A stretch of 26,604 nt of DNA, taken from contig JAGLCE010000106.1 in assembly GCA_023146365.1 (NCBI GenBank), positions 1 to 26,604 of the forward strand. The letters are read 5' to 3'. Both the position numbers and the translations under genes were made by a program. The DNA is from Endozoicomonadaceae bacterium. GTDB taxonomy: Bacteria; Pseudomonadota; Gammaproteobacteria; Pseudomonadales; Endozoicomonadaceae. The notes under the pieces were generated by a model. That model was given only the letters and a program-made list of their open reading frames with translations. It made no database searches and was not told where the DNA came from. Positions 8,072-16,795 of the stretch are shown piece by piece (position 1 is the stretch's first letter; each line of letters opens with the position of its first letter).

Positions 8072-8533
8072 TTATCTTGAGGTTCCTGCCACTAACCAGC
8101 CGACATTGACCGGATCGTTCATCCAGCTTTCAAGAATTATTTGTGCTGCCATGCTGTCCACGGGGTTGTCACGATAACTACCACTATGACCCAGACAATT
8201 AGCCCACTCCTTGGCTTCATAGGTACTGAGTCGTTCATCAGCGGCATGCCACGCTTTGCCAAAACGACCATAAAGCCGATTACCGAACTTTCGCGCCCGC
8301 AGTGACATCTCGGATTCTGTGCCATTCATATTGAGTGGAATGCCGACCACCAACACGTCGGGGTTCCACTCGTTCATCAGGTGATTCACCTGTTGCCAGT
8401 CAGGAAGACCGTCCCGAGCTTTCAGTCCGGGCAGTGCGCTGGCTGTTCCGGTGATTGACTGGCCGATGGCAACACCGATATTGCGGGTGCCAAAGTCAAA
8501 GGCCATCAGGGTTCTTGCAGGTTTTAGTTTCAT
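8072..8533 (-). CDS. ruvX: YqgF/RuvX family putative Holliday junction resolvase
   Basis: A 153-residue RNase H-fold nuclease of the YqgF/RuvX family, implicated in 16S rRNA 5'-end maturation and proposed as a Holliday-junction resolvase. The catalytic motifs are visible: FDFGTRNIGVAIG near residue 13, V-V-G-I-P-L-N-M-N-G around residue 62, D-E-R-L-S-T near 99, and a final D-S-M-A-A-Q-I-I-L-E around residue 126. Length is normal. It is convergent with pilT and lies 152 bases past the tonB-like gene. In Pseudomonas yqgE lies between those two and is missing here. Essential in many bacteria and probably functional. Confidence 0.93.
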   Translation of the reverse strand: MKLKPARTLMAFDFGTRNIGVAIGQSITGTASALPGLKARDGLPDWQQVNHLMNEWNPDVLVVGIPLNMNGTESEMSLRARKFGNRLYGRFGKAWHAADERLSTYEAKEWANCLGHSGSYRDNPVDSMAAQIILESWMNDPVNVGWLVAGTSR

Positions 8534-8685
8534 AGTTTGTCGTAGAGTGACGATTGAAACGCAAATTATATGACAGATTGTCTGGCGATGCCGCGGAATA
8601 CGGGGCTGGTGATGCCAGTGTTCATAAAACTAGGTGAATGGCAGTGACTGAGTTACCTGCAGCGGACAATGGTATCAGCCGCTAT

Positions 8686-9594
8686 TCAGCCGCTATATAG
8701 TCGATCACCGGGCTCGAAGCGCCAAGTTCGGATGATTTCAATAATATCCTTTTCATGTAGATTATCAGGAAAAGGGGCGAAAGGCGCAGCCAGTTCAACA
8801 ATTCGGATGGCGGCATTATCAAGCACCTTATTACCGGAAGAGCGCAGGATCTCTATTTTGTTCAGAGTGCCGTCTCTCTTGATCTGCACCGCCATTTCAA
8901 GCTGGCCATAAATCTTTTCGCTGCGGGCGGCTTCAGGATAGTTAATATTGCCGATTTTCATGACTTTTTTGCGCCAAGCCTCCATGTACCAGACACCGTC
9001 ACTCTGACGGCTTACAGAAGAGTTGAGACGCAAAATGCGGGGACTCTTGGCGTACGCATTACGCTGATCATACAGTTCAGCCTCAAGGCTGGCGATCTCG
9101 GCACGCAAGTTGACTTGTGAACGGGGCGTTTTATTCTCCTTGACAGGACTCTCTTTTTGTTGATTTTCGCTATCGTCAATAGGGTGATCCGATATGGTTG
9201 CAGTAATCTTGCTGGCGTTATTCAGTGTCTGTTGCTGCAACTCTGTCTGCTCTTTCAGTTCTGTCTGCTCTTTCAGTTCAACTTCACGGATGTCGTTGTC
9301 CTGAACGGGAGCCGGTGGCTGATCGTTTGAGGGGCGGACTTTTTTATCTAGACTGCCGCTGCCATCTTGGTTGATTTGTGCCAGATAGTCGGCTTTTTTT
9401 GGGGCTTTCTCGCTGCGAAAACTGGCGAGAGTGATTTCGATGGTTTTAGAGGATTTCGGTTGATCGCGCATAGCAAAGCCTACGCCAAGAATGATGAGCG
9501 TATGCAGAGCGATTGCCAAGAGCAGAGTAAAACTTAGTCGGTCTTTGGCTGTGACCTGAGTTGTCGCTGTGACCTGAGTAGTTGCTTGTGCCAT
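8686..9594 (-). CDS. TonB-like energy transducer (periplasm-spanning)
   Basis: About 303 residues. After a short cytoplasmic N-terminus there is one membrane helix (L-S-F-T-L-L-L-A-I-A-L-H-T-L-I-I-L-G-V), then a long charged periplasmic region, and a C-terminal TonB domain with Y-P-E-A-A-R, V-Q-I-K-R-D-G-T-L and W-R-F-E-P. Proteins of this type couple the proton-motive force (through ExbBD) to outer-membrane transporters; the equivalent Pseudomonas gene beside gshB is tonB3, linked there to twitching motility. Two short in-frame duplications are visible: T-T-Q-V-T-A near the start and E-L-K-E-Q-T in the linker. The frame extends to an ATG at 9654, but the ATG at 9594 gives the usual short N-terminus. 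Substrate unknown. Confidence 0.87.
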   Translation of the reverse strand: MAQATTQVTATTQVTAKDRLSFTLLLAIALHTLIILGVGFAMRDQPKSSKTIEITLASFRSEKAPKKADYLAQINQDGSGSLDKKVRPSNDQPPAPVQDNDIREVELKEQTELKEQTELQQQTLNNASKITATISDHPIDDSENQQKESPVKENKTPRSQVNLRAEIASLEAELYDQRNAYAKSPRILRLNSSVSRQSDGVWYMEAWRKKVMKIGNINYPEAARSEKIYGQLEMAVQIKRDGTLNKIEILRSSGNKVLDNAAIRIVELAAPFAPFPDNLHEKDIIEIIRTWRFEPGDRLYSG

Positions 9595-9742
9595 GTTGGT
9601 GGAGTTGTCTTGTCTAAATGCCCAGAGGGTCAGGGCTGCTGCAGGGAGTCCCACTCTGCCAATGTCGGCTGGAAAAGTCTATGAAGTGATGTTCGAACGA
9701 TAACAAATTGAGCATGGTTTGCCGATACCCGCGTGATACAAG

Positions 9743-10696
9743 TCAGGCCATTTGTCGATTTTCCGCAATCTTGTCCATGAGCAGGTCGGCAATGCTGATG
9801 TCGAACTGAGTATCCAGCTCACGAATACAGGTTGGACTGGTGACATTAATCTCCGTGAGATAGTCACCGATCACATCCAGCCCGACAAACAGAAGGCCTT
9901 TTTTCTTGAGTGTTGGGCCGATTTGTTCAGCAATCCAGCGATCCCGATCAGACAACGGCTGACCGACCCCTCTGCCGCCAGCGGCGAGATTTCCGCGAGT
10001 CTCCCCTTTGGCCGGTATCCGTGCTAGTGCGTAAGGAACGGGTTCTCCATCAATCATTAGAATCCGTTTGTCACCTTTCTTGATGTCGGGAATGAACGTT
10101 TGGGCTATGATTTGGCACTGTCCTCTGTTGGTCAGTGTTTCCAGGATGACGCTGACATTGGGATCGTCGGCCTTGACCCGGAAAATAGCTGTACCGCCCA
10201 TTCCGTCCATCGGCTTGAAAATAACATCTTGGTGCTGGGAAGCAAATTTCCGCAGACGATTCATGTCACGGCTGACCATGCAGTCGGGAGAGCACTGAGG
10301 AAACAGCGTAGCGAAAAACTTTTCGTTATAGTCACGTAAGCTCTGTGGCTTGTTGACAATCAAGGTGCCTGCCTGTTCGGCCTGCTCCAGCAGATAGGTG
10401 CTGTAGATGAACTCATTATCGAAGGGTGGATCTTTGCGCATGAGAATGACATCGAGTTCGGCTAGATCGTGGATGACCATTGTTTCCAGTGAATACCACT
10501 CATCGGGATCCGCCTTGACGGTCAGCTCCCTCATCGCTGCCTGGGCGACGCCGTTTTCCTGGAATAGATCGCCCTGTTCCATATAGAACAGTTGCCAGCC
10601 GCGAGTTTGTGCGGCCAATAGCATGGCGAGTGAACTATCTTTTTGGTAGTTGATGGCGGCGATAGGATCCATCACGATGCCGAGCTTGATGATCAT
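9743..10696 (-). CDS. gshB: Glutathione synthetase
   Basis: A 317-residue ATP-grasp enzyme that joins gamma-glutamylcysteine and glycine to make glutathione in the cytosol. Landmarks run in order: L-G-I-V-M-D-P-I at the start, R-K-D-P-P-F-D-N-E-F (substrate loop), the ATP-grasp K-P-M-D-G-M-G-G, D-K-R-I-L-M-I-D-G-E-P-V, and a closing I-T-E-I-N-V-T-S-P-T-C motif. Length matches E. coli GshB. It is the first gene of a leftward set with the tonB-like gene and ruvX. In Pseudomonas the pilGHIJK-chpA cluster begins just upstream; here only chpA remains. Confidence 0.97.
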   Translation of the reverse strand: MIIKLGIVMDPIAAINYQKDSSLAMLLAAQTRGWQLFYMEQGDLFQENGVAQAAMRELTVKADPDEWYSLETMVIHDLAELDVILMRKDPPFDNEFIYSTYLLEQAEQAGTLIVNKPQSLRDYNEKFFATLFPQCSPDCMVSRDMNRLRKFASQHQDVIFKPMDGMGGTAIFRVKADDPNVSVILETLTNRGQCQIIAQTFIPDIKKGDKRILMIDGEPVPYALARIPAKGETRGNLAAGGRGVGQPLSDRDRWIAEQIGPTLKKKGLLFVGLDVIGDYLTEINVTSPTCIRELDTQFDISIADLLMDKIAENRQMA

Positions 10697-11012
10697 TTCG
10701 GTTCTCTGTGCAGATAATAGAGAGAATAAATAGTCGTATTGTATCAGATGACCCCAAGTGACGGAGCGGTAGTGTATGGCTTTTATTTCGTTATCGAATC
10801 TGATTGGGAGTTGTGATTGACGGATTACGGCGTGTATTATCAGCGAGTGACTGCGACAAACTGTTCGCTGGAATGAGTGACATTGGTTTAATGATTTAGC
10901 GATTTAACGATTTAACGGTGCATAAACCCCGTTGTTTCAGGCATCAGTCTGATGGGTCCGACCTAGAGTCAATCATTCAGTTGTAGCAAGGCTGCAACTT
11001 ATGGGAGAAATT
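10697..11012. other. Divergent intergenic region gshB/chpA
   Basis: No gene is visible here, although pilG, pilH, pilI, pilJ and pilK occupy this interval in Pseudomonas. It contains a short imperfect tandem of GATTTAAC-type units (about 10893-10916) and the motif GTCAATCATTCAGT (10968-10981) that also precedes pilT. A GGGAG ribosome site at 11003-11007 fixes the chpA start. Confidence 0.6.
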
Positions 11013-14000
11013 ATGGGGGATCATCACGATCAAGTGGTTCTTGACTGGGTGAAGAGTGAGGTTAATGACACCCTGACCCAGACGCGTCAGTTGCTGGAGA
11101 CGTACGTCGAGAGTTTGCGGTTCGGCAAAGAGGATGAGACTCGGCTGCACTTCTGTCTGAACTATCTTCGTCAGGTTTATGGCACGCTGACCATGGTCGA
11201 ACTCTATGGTGCCGCTCGGCTGACGGAAGAGATGGAAGCCTTGATCCATGCGTTGCTCGACGGCTCCGTCACAAATCGGGACGAATCGCTAGCAGTACTG
11301 ATTCGGTCAACGTTGCAGGTCTCAGCGTATCTTGACCCGGTTTACCGTGGTTGTCGGGATCTGCCAGAGGTTGCCATGCCGACGTTCAATGATTTACGGA
11401 CGGCTCGTAGTGAGCGTTCTCCAAAGAGGTCGTTGTTCACATCGCATGAGGATGAGTTGGCTTCAGCGGTCACTGGGGATCAGCTCAAAGCCTCTCCCTC
11501 CTTCTCAAAAAACCCACTAATCACCCTCCTGAAAAAATTGCGCCAGATGTACCAGATGGCTTTAGTCGGTTACATCAAGGGGTTGAAAACAGAAGAAAAC
11601 CTAACGTATCTGCTGAAGGTCTCGGAACGTCTGACATCGTTGTTTGAGGGAACACAGGCAGGTGGACTTTGGCCTGTTGTCTCAGCCCTGATTGAAAGTC
11701 TCCTATCAGGAGGTTGCAAAAATACGTCGATGGTTAGAAATCTGTTACGTCAGGTCAACGTTGAAATCAGTCATTTGATTGATGACGGTGTACCAGCGGT
11801 TAACCGGAGCATTCCAGATGATTTGCTGGAGAGCCTGCTCTATTACGTGGCTCGTTCAACCAGTGAAGGTTCACTGACGAAAACGATCCGGGCGCAGTAC
11901 TGTTTGAGGGATGCGTTGCCCGATAAAAATACGGTTTCGCTTGAGCGTCCGGCGCTTCGTGCGTCGAGCAGTCATTCGAACAGTAAAGTCATGTTATCGG
12001 TAATCAAAGCGGTATCGGATGAGCTGATCTCTGTGAAGGATGCGCTGGATCTGTATGTTCGCAGCCCGAGCCGTGATCAAGAGTTGGTTAAAGCGCAGTT
12101 GCCAGTACTCAGCCAAGTGGCTGACATCATGGGTGTTCTAGAGTTAGATATTCCTCAGAAGGTGATTCAGAATCAGATGGATATTCTGAGTCGGATGGTG
12201 AATACAAACTGTTATGATGGCACTCTCTTAATGGACGTCGCAGGTCGTCTTATCTACACCAAAGAGACACTGGTTGGTATGGTACAGGGACAAACGCCGA
12301 CGGTCAGTCAGTTTTCGGCGACTGATGCAGGTATTCTCAGCACCCATCAATCGGCGATTCAGGAGGCACGCAGCGGGCTGAATCAGGCAAAAGAAGCCAT
12401 CGTCGATTATGTTGCGTCACAGTGGGATACCGATTGTCTGACAGCCGTACCTGAGACGCTGATGAAGGTTCGAGATAGTTTGGCAGTGATCTCACTGGAG
12501 CGTGCGGCAATGCTGGTGGGTGCAGCGTCACAGTATATAGAGCATGAATTTCTGAGTGGCCGATCCAAGCCTGTTTGGCAGGGAGTGAATGCACTCATTG
12601 ATGCCCTCTCTGGTGTGGAATATTACCTTAATCGCCTGATCGATGATCAGCAGAGCCCGTGTGATGTTATTTTGGATGTGGTAGAGGGAAGTCTGAATCG
12701 ATTGAGCCATCGACCTGCAACAGCCACCGCTGGCGAACCTGCGGCAACGACCTTGTTGGTTGACGATTGTATTGATGATGAACTGATTGATGTCTTCATT
12801 AAGAAAGCTCAGGAGGCCAGGGAAACGTTGGCAGAATATTTTCATCGATGGCAGGTCAATCGTACTGATTTGACCTCACTGGTGGAGTGTCAACGAGGGT
12901 TTCATACGTTGAAATGCAACGGTCGTATGGTGGGTGCAGCGGTGGTTGGTGAGCTGGCTTGGAGTATAGAGAACATGCTCAACAGAGTGATTGATCACTC
13001 CATTGAGCCAACCGATGCACTGATTCTTCTGGTAGAGCGTGTGATTAAACGGCTGCCTTCTACGATCGCTGAGTTTGCCAAAAAACGACAATGGTTATCT
13101 ATAGATATTCACTCTTTGATGAGTGAAGCAGACTGCTATTCCCATGGTAAAACCTGGGTGCCAACTGAGCTTGCTGCTGCGGCTCCAGCCACGACAGACC
13201 AGCGTGTGAATAAGAGAGCAACAGGACCGCTGGATGCTGATGTTAATCGGTTGGACTGTTTCCGAAACAAGGCCGTTGTGCATCTGCAGAATATCAATGA
13301 TTTTATCGTGGAAGCCAAGGAGCGACAGGGGAGGATGGCGATCAGTAATGTATTGCAACGATCCCTGCATACCTTGAGAAACGATGCCGAGATGGCCGGT
13401 GTTACGCCAGTGATTGATGTGGTTGAGCCATTAGAAAACGTGATCAATACGTTCTGGACTCACAATATAGCACCTGATGAACAGGTGCTGACACTACTGA
13501 ATTGTGGTGGCCTACTGATCCAGGATGGTCTGGATCAGCTGGATTCTAACCCTCTGTCACCACTGACTGGCACTAATGATCTGCTCAATGAGATACATCT
13601 GCTGCAGTCGGAGCTATTAGTGGATGTAGACACGAGGGAGCATGCTCCTGTAGCAAGGCATGAACCGACGTCAGAGGCATCGCTCTCAGGTGATAAACTG
13701 GTGACTACCCATAGTGATGATCGCTCCAGGATAGTCTTCAATAGTTCAATCGTTGATTATATGGATCATGAGCTAATTGCACTGTTCCTTGATGAGGCGA
13801 CGGATATTCTGAAAAATGCGTCCAGTGATCTCTATCACTGGCTTGAGCATTCCGATGACAATAGCTGTCTGCAAGCACTGCGGCGACATCTTCATACGTT
13901 GACAAGTGTTGCCAGAAAAACTGGGGTAACGGCCATTGGCGATCTGGGTCATGAACTCAAATGTTTGTATGAAGACCTTTGTGAATCACGATTGAGTGTC

Positions 14001-16133
14001 TCGCAGGAGCTGCTAAATCTGTTACTGCGAACGCATGATACGTTGGATGAAATGCTGGGTCAGTTGCGTTCGAATAATGTTTGTCGACTGGCTGACGATC
14101 TGTGCGTCATTATTCGGGAATTTAGAGGTTGTGATGCGGAAGAGCTCTCCGGACAAGATGACAAGAGCGATAGAGAACCTGTGTCGTTTGATCTTCCGGA
14201 TGGTCAGAATCCAGCCATGATCAGTATTTTTCTGGAGGAAGTAAATGGCCTGCTAGCACTGATAGAAGAGCAGGTGTCTATCTGGCAATCCGATACCGCC
14301 AATATGATGCCGGCAGAGAAACTGATGTGTGCCCTGCATACTTTGAAGGGTGGTGCCAGAGTAGTGGGTTTGGTTGACTTAAGTGATAGTAGTCATCACG
14401 TTGAAATTTTGGTGGAAGGGCTGCAACAAAAAGGTGATGTCAGTAACGCCGAACTCCATGAGTTGGTGTCAGGCGTTGAGCGACTGAAACGTGTGATTGA
14501 AGGTGTTTTCTTCGCTTTGGGCCAGGTGACTGGATCACAGTCTGAGCCTGTACCACAAGCGAGCAGCAATGACGTTGAGCCGAGTCGGAATATTTCGGAT
14601 GTACTCTCTTTCTTGCAGCCGGATAAGCGTACGGGGTCTTTCATCAAGGCGCCTGCATTTCTCCATGCTTCGTATATCTCTGACGCGGCTGTGGATGTTT
14701 CTAAAAGGGATATGGTTCATGTTCCTGCGGAGTTGCTGGAACAACTGGTTAACTTTTCCGGTGAAGCCCGTATCAGCCGAACCCACCTTAAACGACAGGT
14801 CAGTCATTTCAGTGATACCCTTCAGAAAATGCACGACACCATCGAAGATTTGCGAAAACAGCTACGGCGGCTGGATGTTGAGAACCAGAGCCAGATTCTG
14901 TCACGCCATAAAAGTGAGTTGGCGGATCAGCCTGAACTTGATCCGCTGGAAATGGATCAGTATGCCGAGCTGACCCAGCTCTTACGCTCGTCGATCGAAT
15001 CTGCCACAGATCTTATGAACCTCAAAGATGCACTGGCAGATCAGAACCGTGATTGTGAAACGTTGGTCATTCAGCAAGACTCTATTGATACGGAGTTGCA
15101 GGAAGGTCTGATGCGAACCCGCATGGTGCCATTTTCTCGCCTTCTGCCACGGTTGCGCCATGTGGTACGGCAGGTGGCCTCTGAGCTGGGCAAGAAGGTT
15201 GAACTCAGAGTAGAACATGCTGAAAGCAAAATGGATCGTAGCGTCATGGAGCGGTTGTTGGCACCACTTGAGCATATGCTTAGAAATGCCATCGACCACG
15301 GTATTGAAAATGCGGAAGATCGCATTCGCAAGGGAAAGCTTTCCAGTGGTCAGATACGCTTGGTATTTAGCCGTGAAGGCGAGGATATTGTCCTTAGCCT
15401 GAGCGACGATGGCAAAGGGTTGAATCCGGATGTTATCCGCCAAAAAGCAGAGACGAGCGGGCTACTGCTGCCTGATGTAGAGATGAGTGATTCCGACGTG
15501 AGTCGGATGATTATCGAACCAGGTTTTAGTACGGCAGAAAAAGTGACTCATATTTCTGGTCGTGGAATTGGGCTGGATGTAGTGAACAGTGAGCTCAAAC
15601 AGTTGGGTGGTCGATTGAATATTTATTCTGTCGAGGGAGATGGAGCCACGTTTGAGATTCGCCTGCCATTCATTCTCTATGTGAGTCGAGTGCTGATGAT
15701 TAATCTCGGCGAAGAGCTCTATGCCGTACCTCTGAATACGATTGAGGGTATTGTCCGAGTGAGTCCGGCTAACTTACGCGCGAGTTACGAAAGTGGACAG
15801 TTTGATTATGCTGAGGGTGCCTATCGGCTGCACTATCTCGGGGAGATGCTTCACAAGGCTAAGTCGTCATTGGAGCAGGTGACACAAGATGTTCCGATAT
15901 TGCTGGTGCATTCCGGGGAGAGCCGTGTGGCATTACAGGTCGATGGCCTGTCTGCCAGCCGAGAAATTGTGATGAAAAGCCCTGGGCCACAGTATGCGAA
16001 TCTGCCAGAAATAACCGGTGCCACCACGCTGGGAGATGGCCGTGTTGTCGTGATTCTGGATCTGGTCGCTCTAGCGCTCAAGCCGTGGATGCGAGCAGCC
16101 AACGGCAATTGTCAGACTGAGGTGGAGCGTTGA
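11013..16133 (+). CDS. chpA: ChpA/PilL-like hybrid histidine kinase (type IV pilus chemosensory), lacking the receiver domain
   Basis: A 1706-residue CheA-type kinase that would control type IV pilus function. The start M-G-D-H-H-D-Q-V matches the ChpA N-terminus and has a GGGAG site five bases upstream (an ATG at 11001 is in frame but less likely). Four HPt-type phospho-His motifs are readable: H631 (HTLK), H786, H961 and H1109 (HTLKGGAR). Next come a dimerisation region near 1230-1290, an ATPase domain with N-box N1425 (N-A-I-D-H-G-I-E), the D1465 D-D-G-K-G-L box and G-R-G-I-G-L-D-V-V near 1516, and a CheW-like domain to the end. Pseudomonas ChpA is near 2470 residues and ends in a receiver domain; here the protein stops after CheW. 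pilGHIJ are not adjacent, so its outputs and inputs are unclear. Confidence 0.9.
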   Translation: MGDHHDQVVLDWVKSEVNDTLTQTRQLLETYVESLRFGKEDETRLHFCLNYLRQVYGTLTMVELYGAARLTEEMEALIHALLDGSVTNRDESLAVLIRSTLQVSAYLDPVYRGCRDLPEVAMPTFNDLRTARSERSPKRSLFTSHEDELASAVTGDQLKASPSFSKNPLITLLKKLRQMYQMALVGYIKGLKTEENLTYLLKVSERLTSLFEGTQAGGLWPVVSALIESLLSGGCKNTSMVRNLLRQVNVEISHLIDDGVPAVNRSIPDDLLESLLYYVARSTSEGSLTKTIRAQYCLRDALPDKNTVSLERPALRASSSHSNSKVMLSVIKAVSDELISVKDALDLYVRSPSRDQELVKAQLPVLSQVADIMGVLELDIPQKVIQNQMDILSRMVNTNCYDGTLLMDVAGRLIYTKETLVGMVQGQTPTVSQFSATDAGILSTHQSAIQEARSGLNQAKEAIVDYVASQWDTDCLTAVPETLMKVRDSLAVISLERAAMLVGAASQYIEHEFLSGRSKPVWQGVNALIDALSGVEYYLNRLIDDQQSPCDVILDVVEGSLNRLSHRPATATAGEPAATTLLVDDCIDDELIDVFIKKAQEARETLAEYFHRWQVNRTDLTSLVECQRGFHTLKCNGRMVGAAVVGELAWSIENMLNRVIDHSIEPTDALILLVERVIKRLPSTIAEFAKKRQWLSIDIHSLMSEADCYSHGKTWVPTELAAAAPATTDQRVNKRATGPLDADVNRLDCFRNKAVVHLQNINDFIVEAKERQGRMAISNVLQRSLHTLRNDAEMAGVTPVIDVVEPLENVINTFWTHNIAPDEQVLTLLNCGGLLIQDGLDQLDSNPLSPLTGTNDLLNEIHLLQSELLVDVDTREHAPVARHEPTSEASLSGDKLVTTHSDDRSRIVFNSSIVDYMDHELIALFLDEATDILKNASSDLYHWLEHSDDNSCLQALRRHLHTLTSVARKTGVTAIGDLGHELKCLYEDLCESRLSVSQELLNLLLRTHDTLDEMLGQLRSNNVCRLADDLCVIIREFRGCDAEELSGQDDKSDREPVSFDLPDGQNPAMISIFLEEVNGLLALIEEQVSIWQSDTANMMPAEKLMCALHTLKGGARVVGLVDLSDSSHHVEILVEGLQQKGDVSNAELHELVSGVERLKRVIEGVFFALGQVTGSQSEPVPQASSNDVEPSRNISDVLSFLQPDKRTGSFIKAPAFLHASYISDAAVDVSKRDMVHVPAELLEQLVNFSGEARISRTHLKRQVSHFSDTLQKMHDTIEDLRKQLRRLDVENQSQILSRHKSELADQPELDPLEMDQYAELTQLLRSSIESATDLMNLKDALADQNRDCETLVIQQDSIDTELQEGLMRTRMVPFSRLLPRLRHVVRQVASELGKKVELRVEHAESKMDRSVMERLLAPLEHMLRNAIDHGIENAEDRIRKGKLSSGQIRLVFSREGEDIVLSLSDDGKGLNPDVIRQKAETSGLLLPDVEMSDSDVSRMIIEPGFSTAEKVTHISGRGIGLDVVNSELKQLGGRLNIYSVEGDGATFEIRLPFILYVSRVLMINLGEELYAVPLNTIEGIVRVSPANLRASYESGQFDYAEGAYRLHYLGEMLHKAKSSLEQVTQDVPILLVHSGESRVALQVDGLSASREIVMKSPGPQYANLPEITGATTLGDGRVVVILDLVALALKPWMRAANGNCQTEVER

Positions 16134-16795
16134 GCGTGTCAGTGAAAATAAAAGTGGTCATGGTGAATCCCATTGATTCGTCGCTATGCGCAACAGTTTA
16201 TCTATATGCAGCAGCTTTTTATCTATGAAGACGCGCGCAGTTTGTTAGCATCTAAATATCGTTTAAATAGCTTTCCTTCATCTTATCGGTACCTTACTTT
16301 TACCGGTGATGGGTTATAATATGCTGGTCATCTAGGGACTGCTTTAATCCGATTGAGTTTTTATCGGGCAAGCGAGTGTCACTTATACTGGCAATCTAGG
16401 ATTAAATGAGGTGGTTATTTTAATATAATATATGGATGTCCCATATATCTCACCATATATCTCATTTATCAATTCATTACCACACTCCTGCGTGGGAACG
16501 AGGGAGAAAGAAGTAACTTAATGATGGATAGTTCTGAATCCAAAAAAATATACGTTCACTATAAAAATTTGTGAATTTAAAGCAATGTGCAGTGTCTAAT
16601 ATATGAGGATGACTGTGTTTATTATTTATTATTTATTGGCCAATTCCGCTTAAACCAAAAGCGCCAAAGACTTTTGAATTGTAATGTGACTGTAGGTCAG
16701 TGAAAAGCTTAGGGCATAAAATGATTGAAGTGAATGAAAGCATCCAACAACTTCACGCATTCAAAAGGAATGGGAATAAAAAATAAATTCTATTA
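16134..16795. other. Intergenic region, core-to-accessory transition
   Basis: No convincing gene. Just after the chpA stop, an overlapping GTG frame (16135 on) reads V-S-V-K-I-K-V-V-M-V-N-P-I-D-S-S-L before stopping after 30 codons; it faintly resembles the first strand of a receiver domain (V-M-V-I-D-D-S in PilG) and may be a decayed remnant. A 17-base direct repeat with three mismatches occurs at 16320-16336 and 16384-16400 (core CTGG..ATCTAGG). A degenerate REP palindrome lies at 16480-16502. From about 16420 the sequence becomes strongly AT-rich. Confidence 0.5.
16480..16502. repeat. Degenerate REP-type palindrome
   Basis: CCACACTCCTGCGTGGGAAC at 16480-16499, followed by GAG, matches the REP-like units near 19047, 24101 and 24179, but its left arm has lost symmetry (CCACACT in place of CCCACGCT). 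It marks the entry to the AT-rich accessory region. Confidence 0.65.

Noticed and set aside
14982..15443. 153-codon frame antisense to chpA
   Set aside because: It lies wholly opposite the strongly conserved CheA kinase domain, has no recognisable motif and is a shadow of the real gene.
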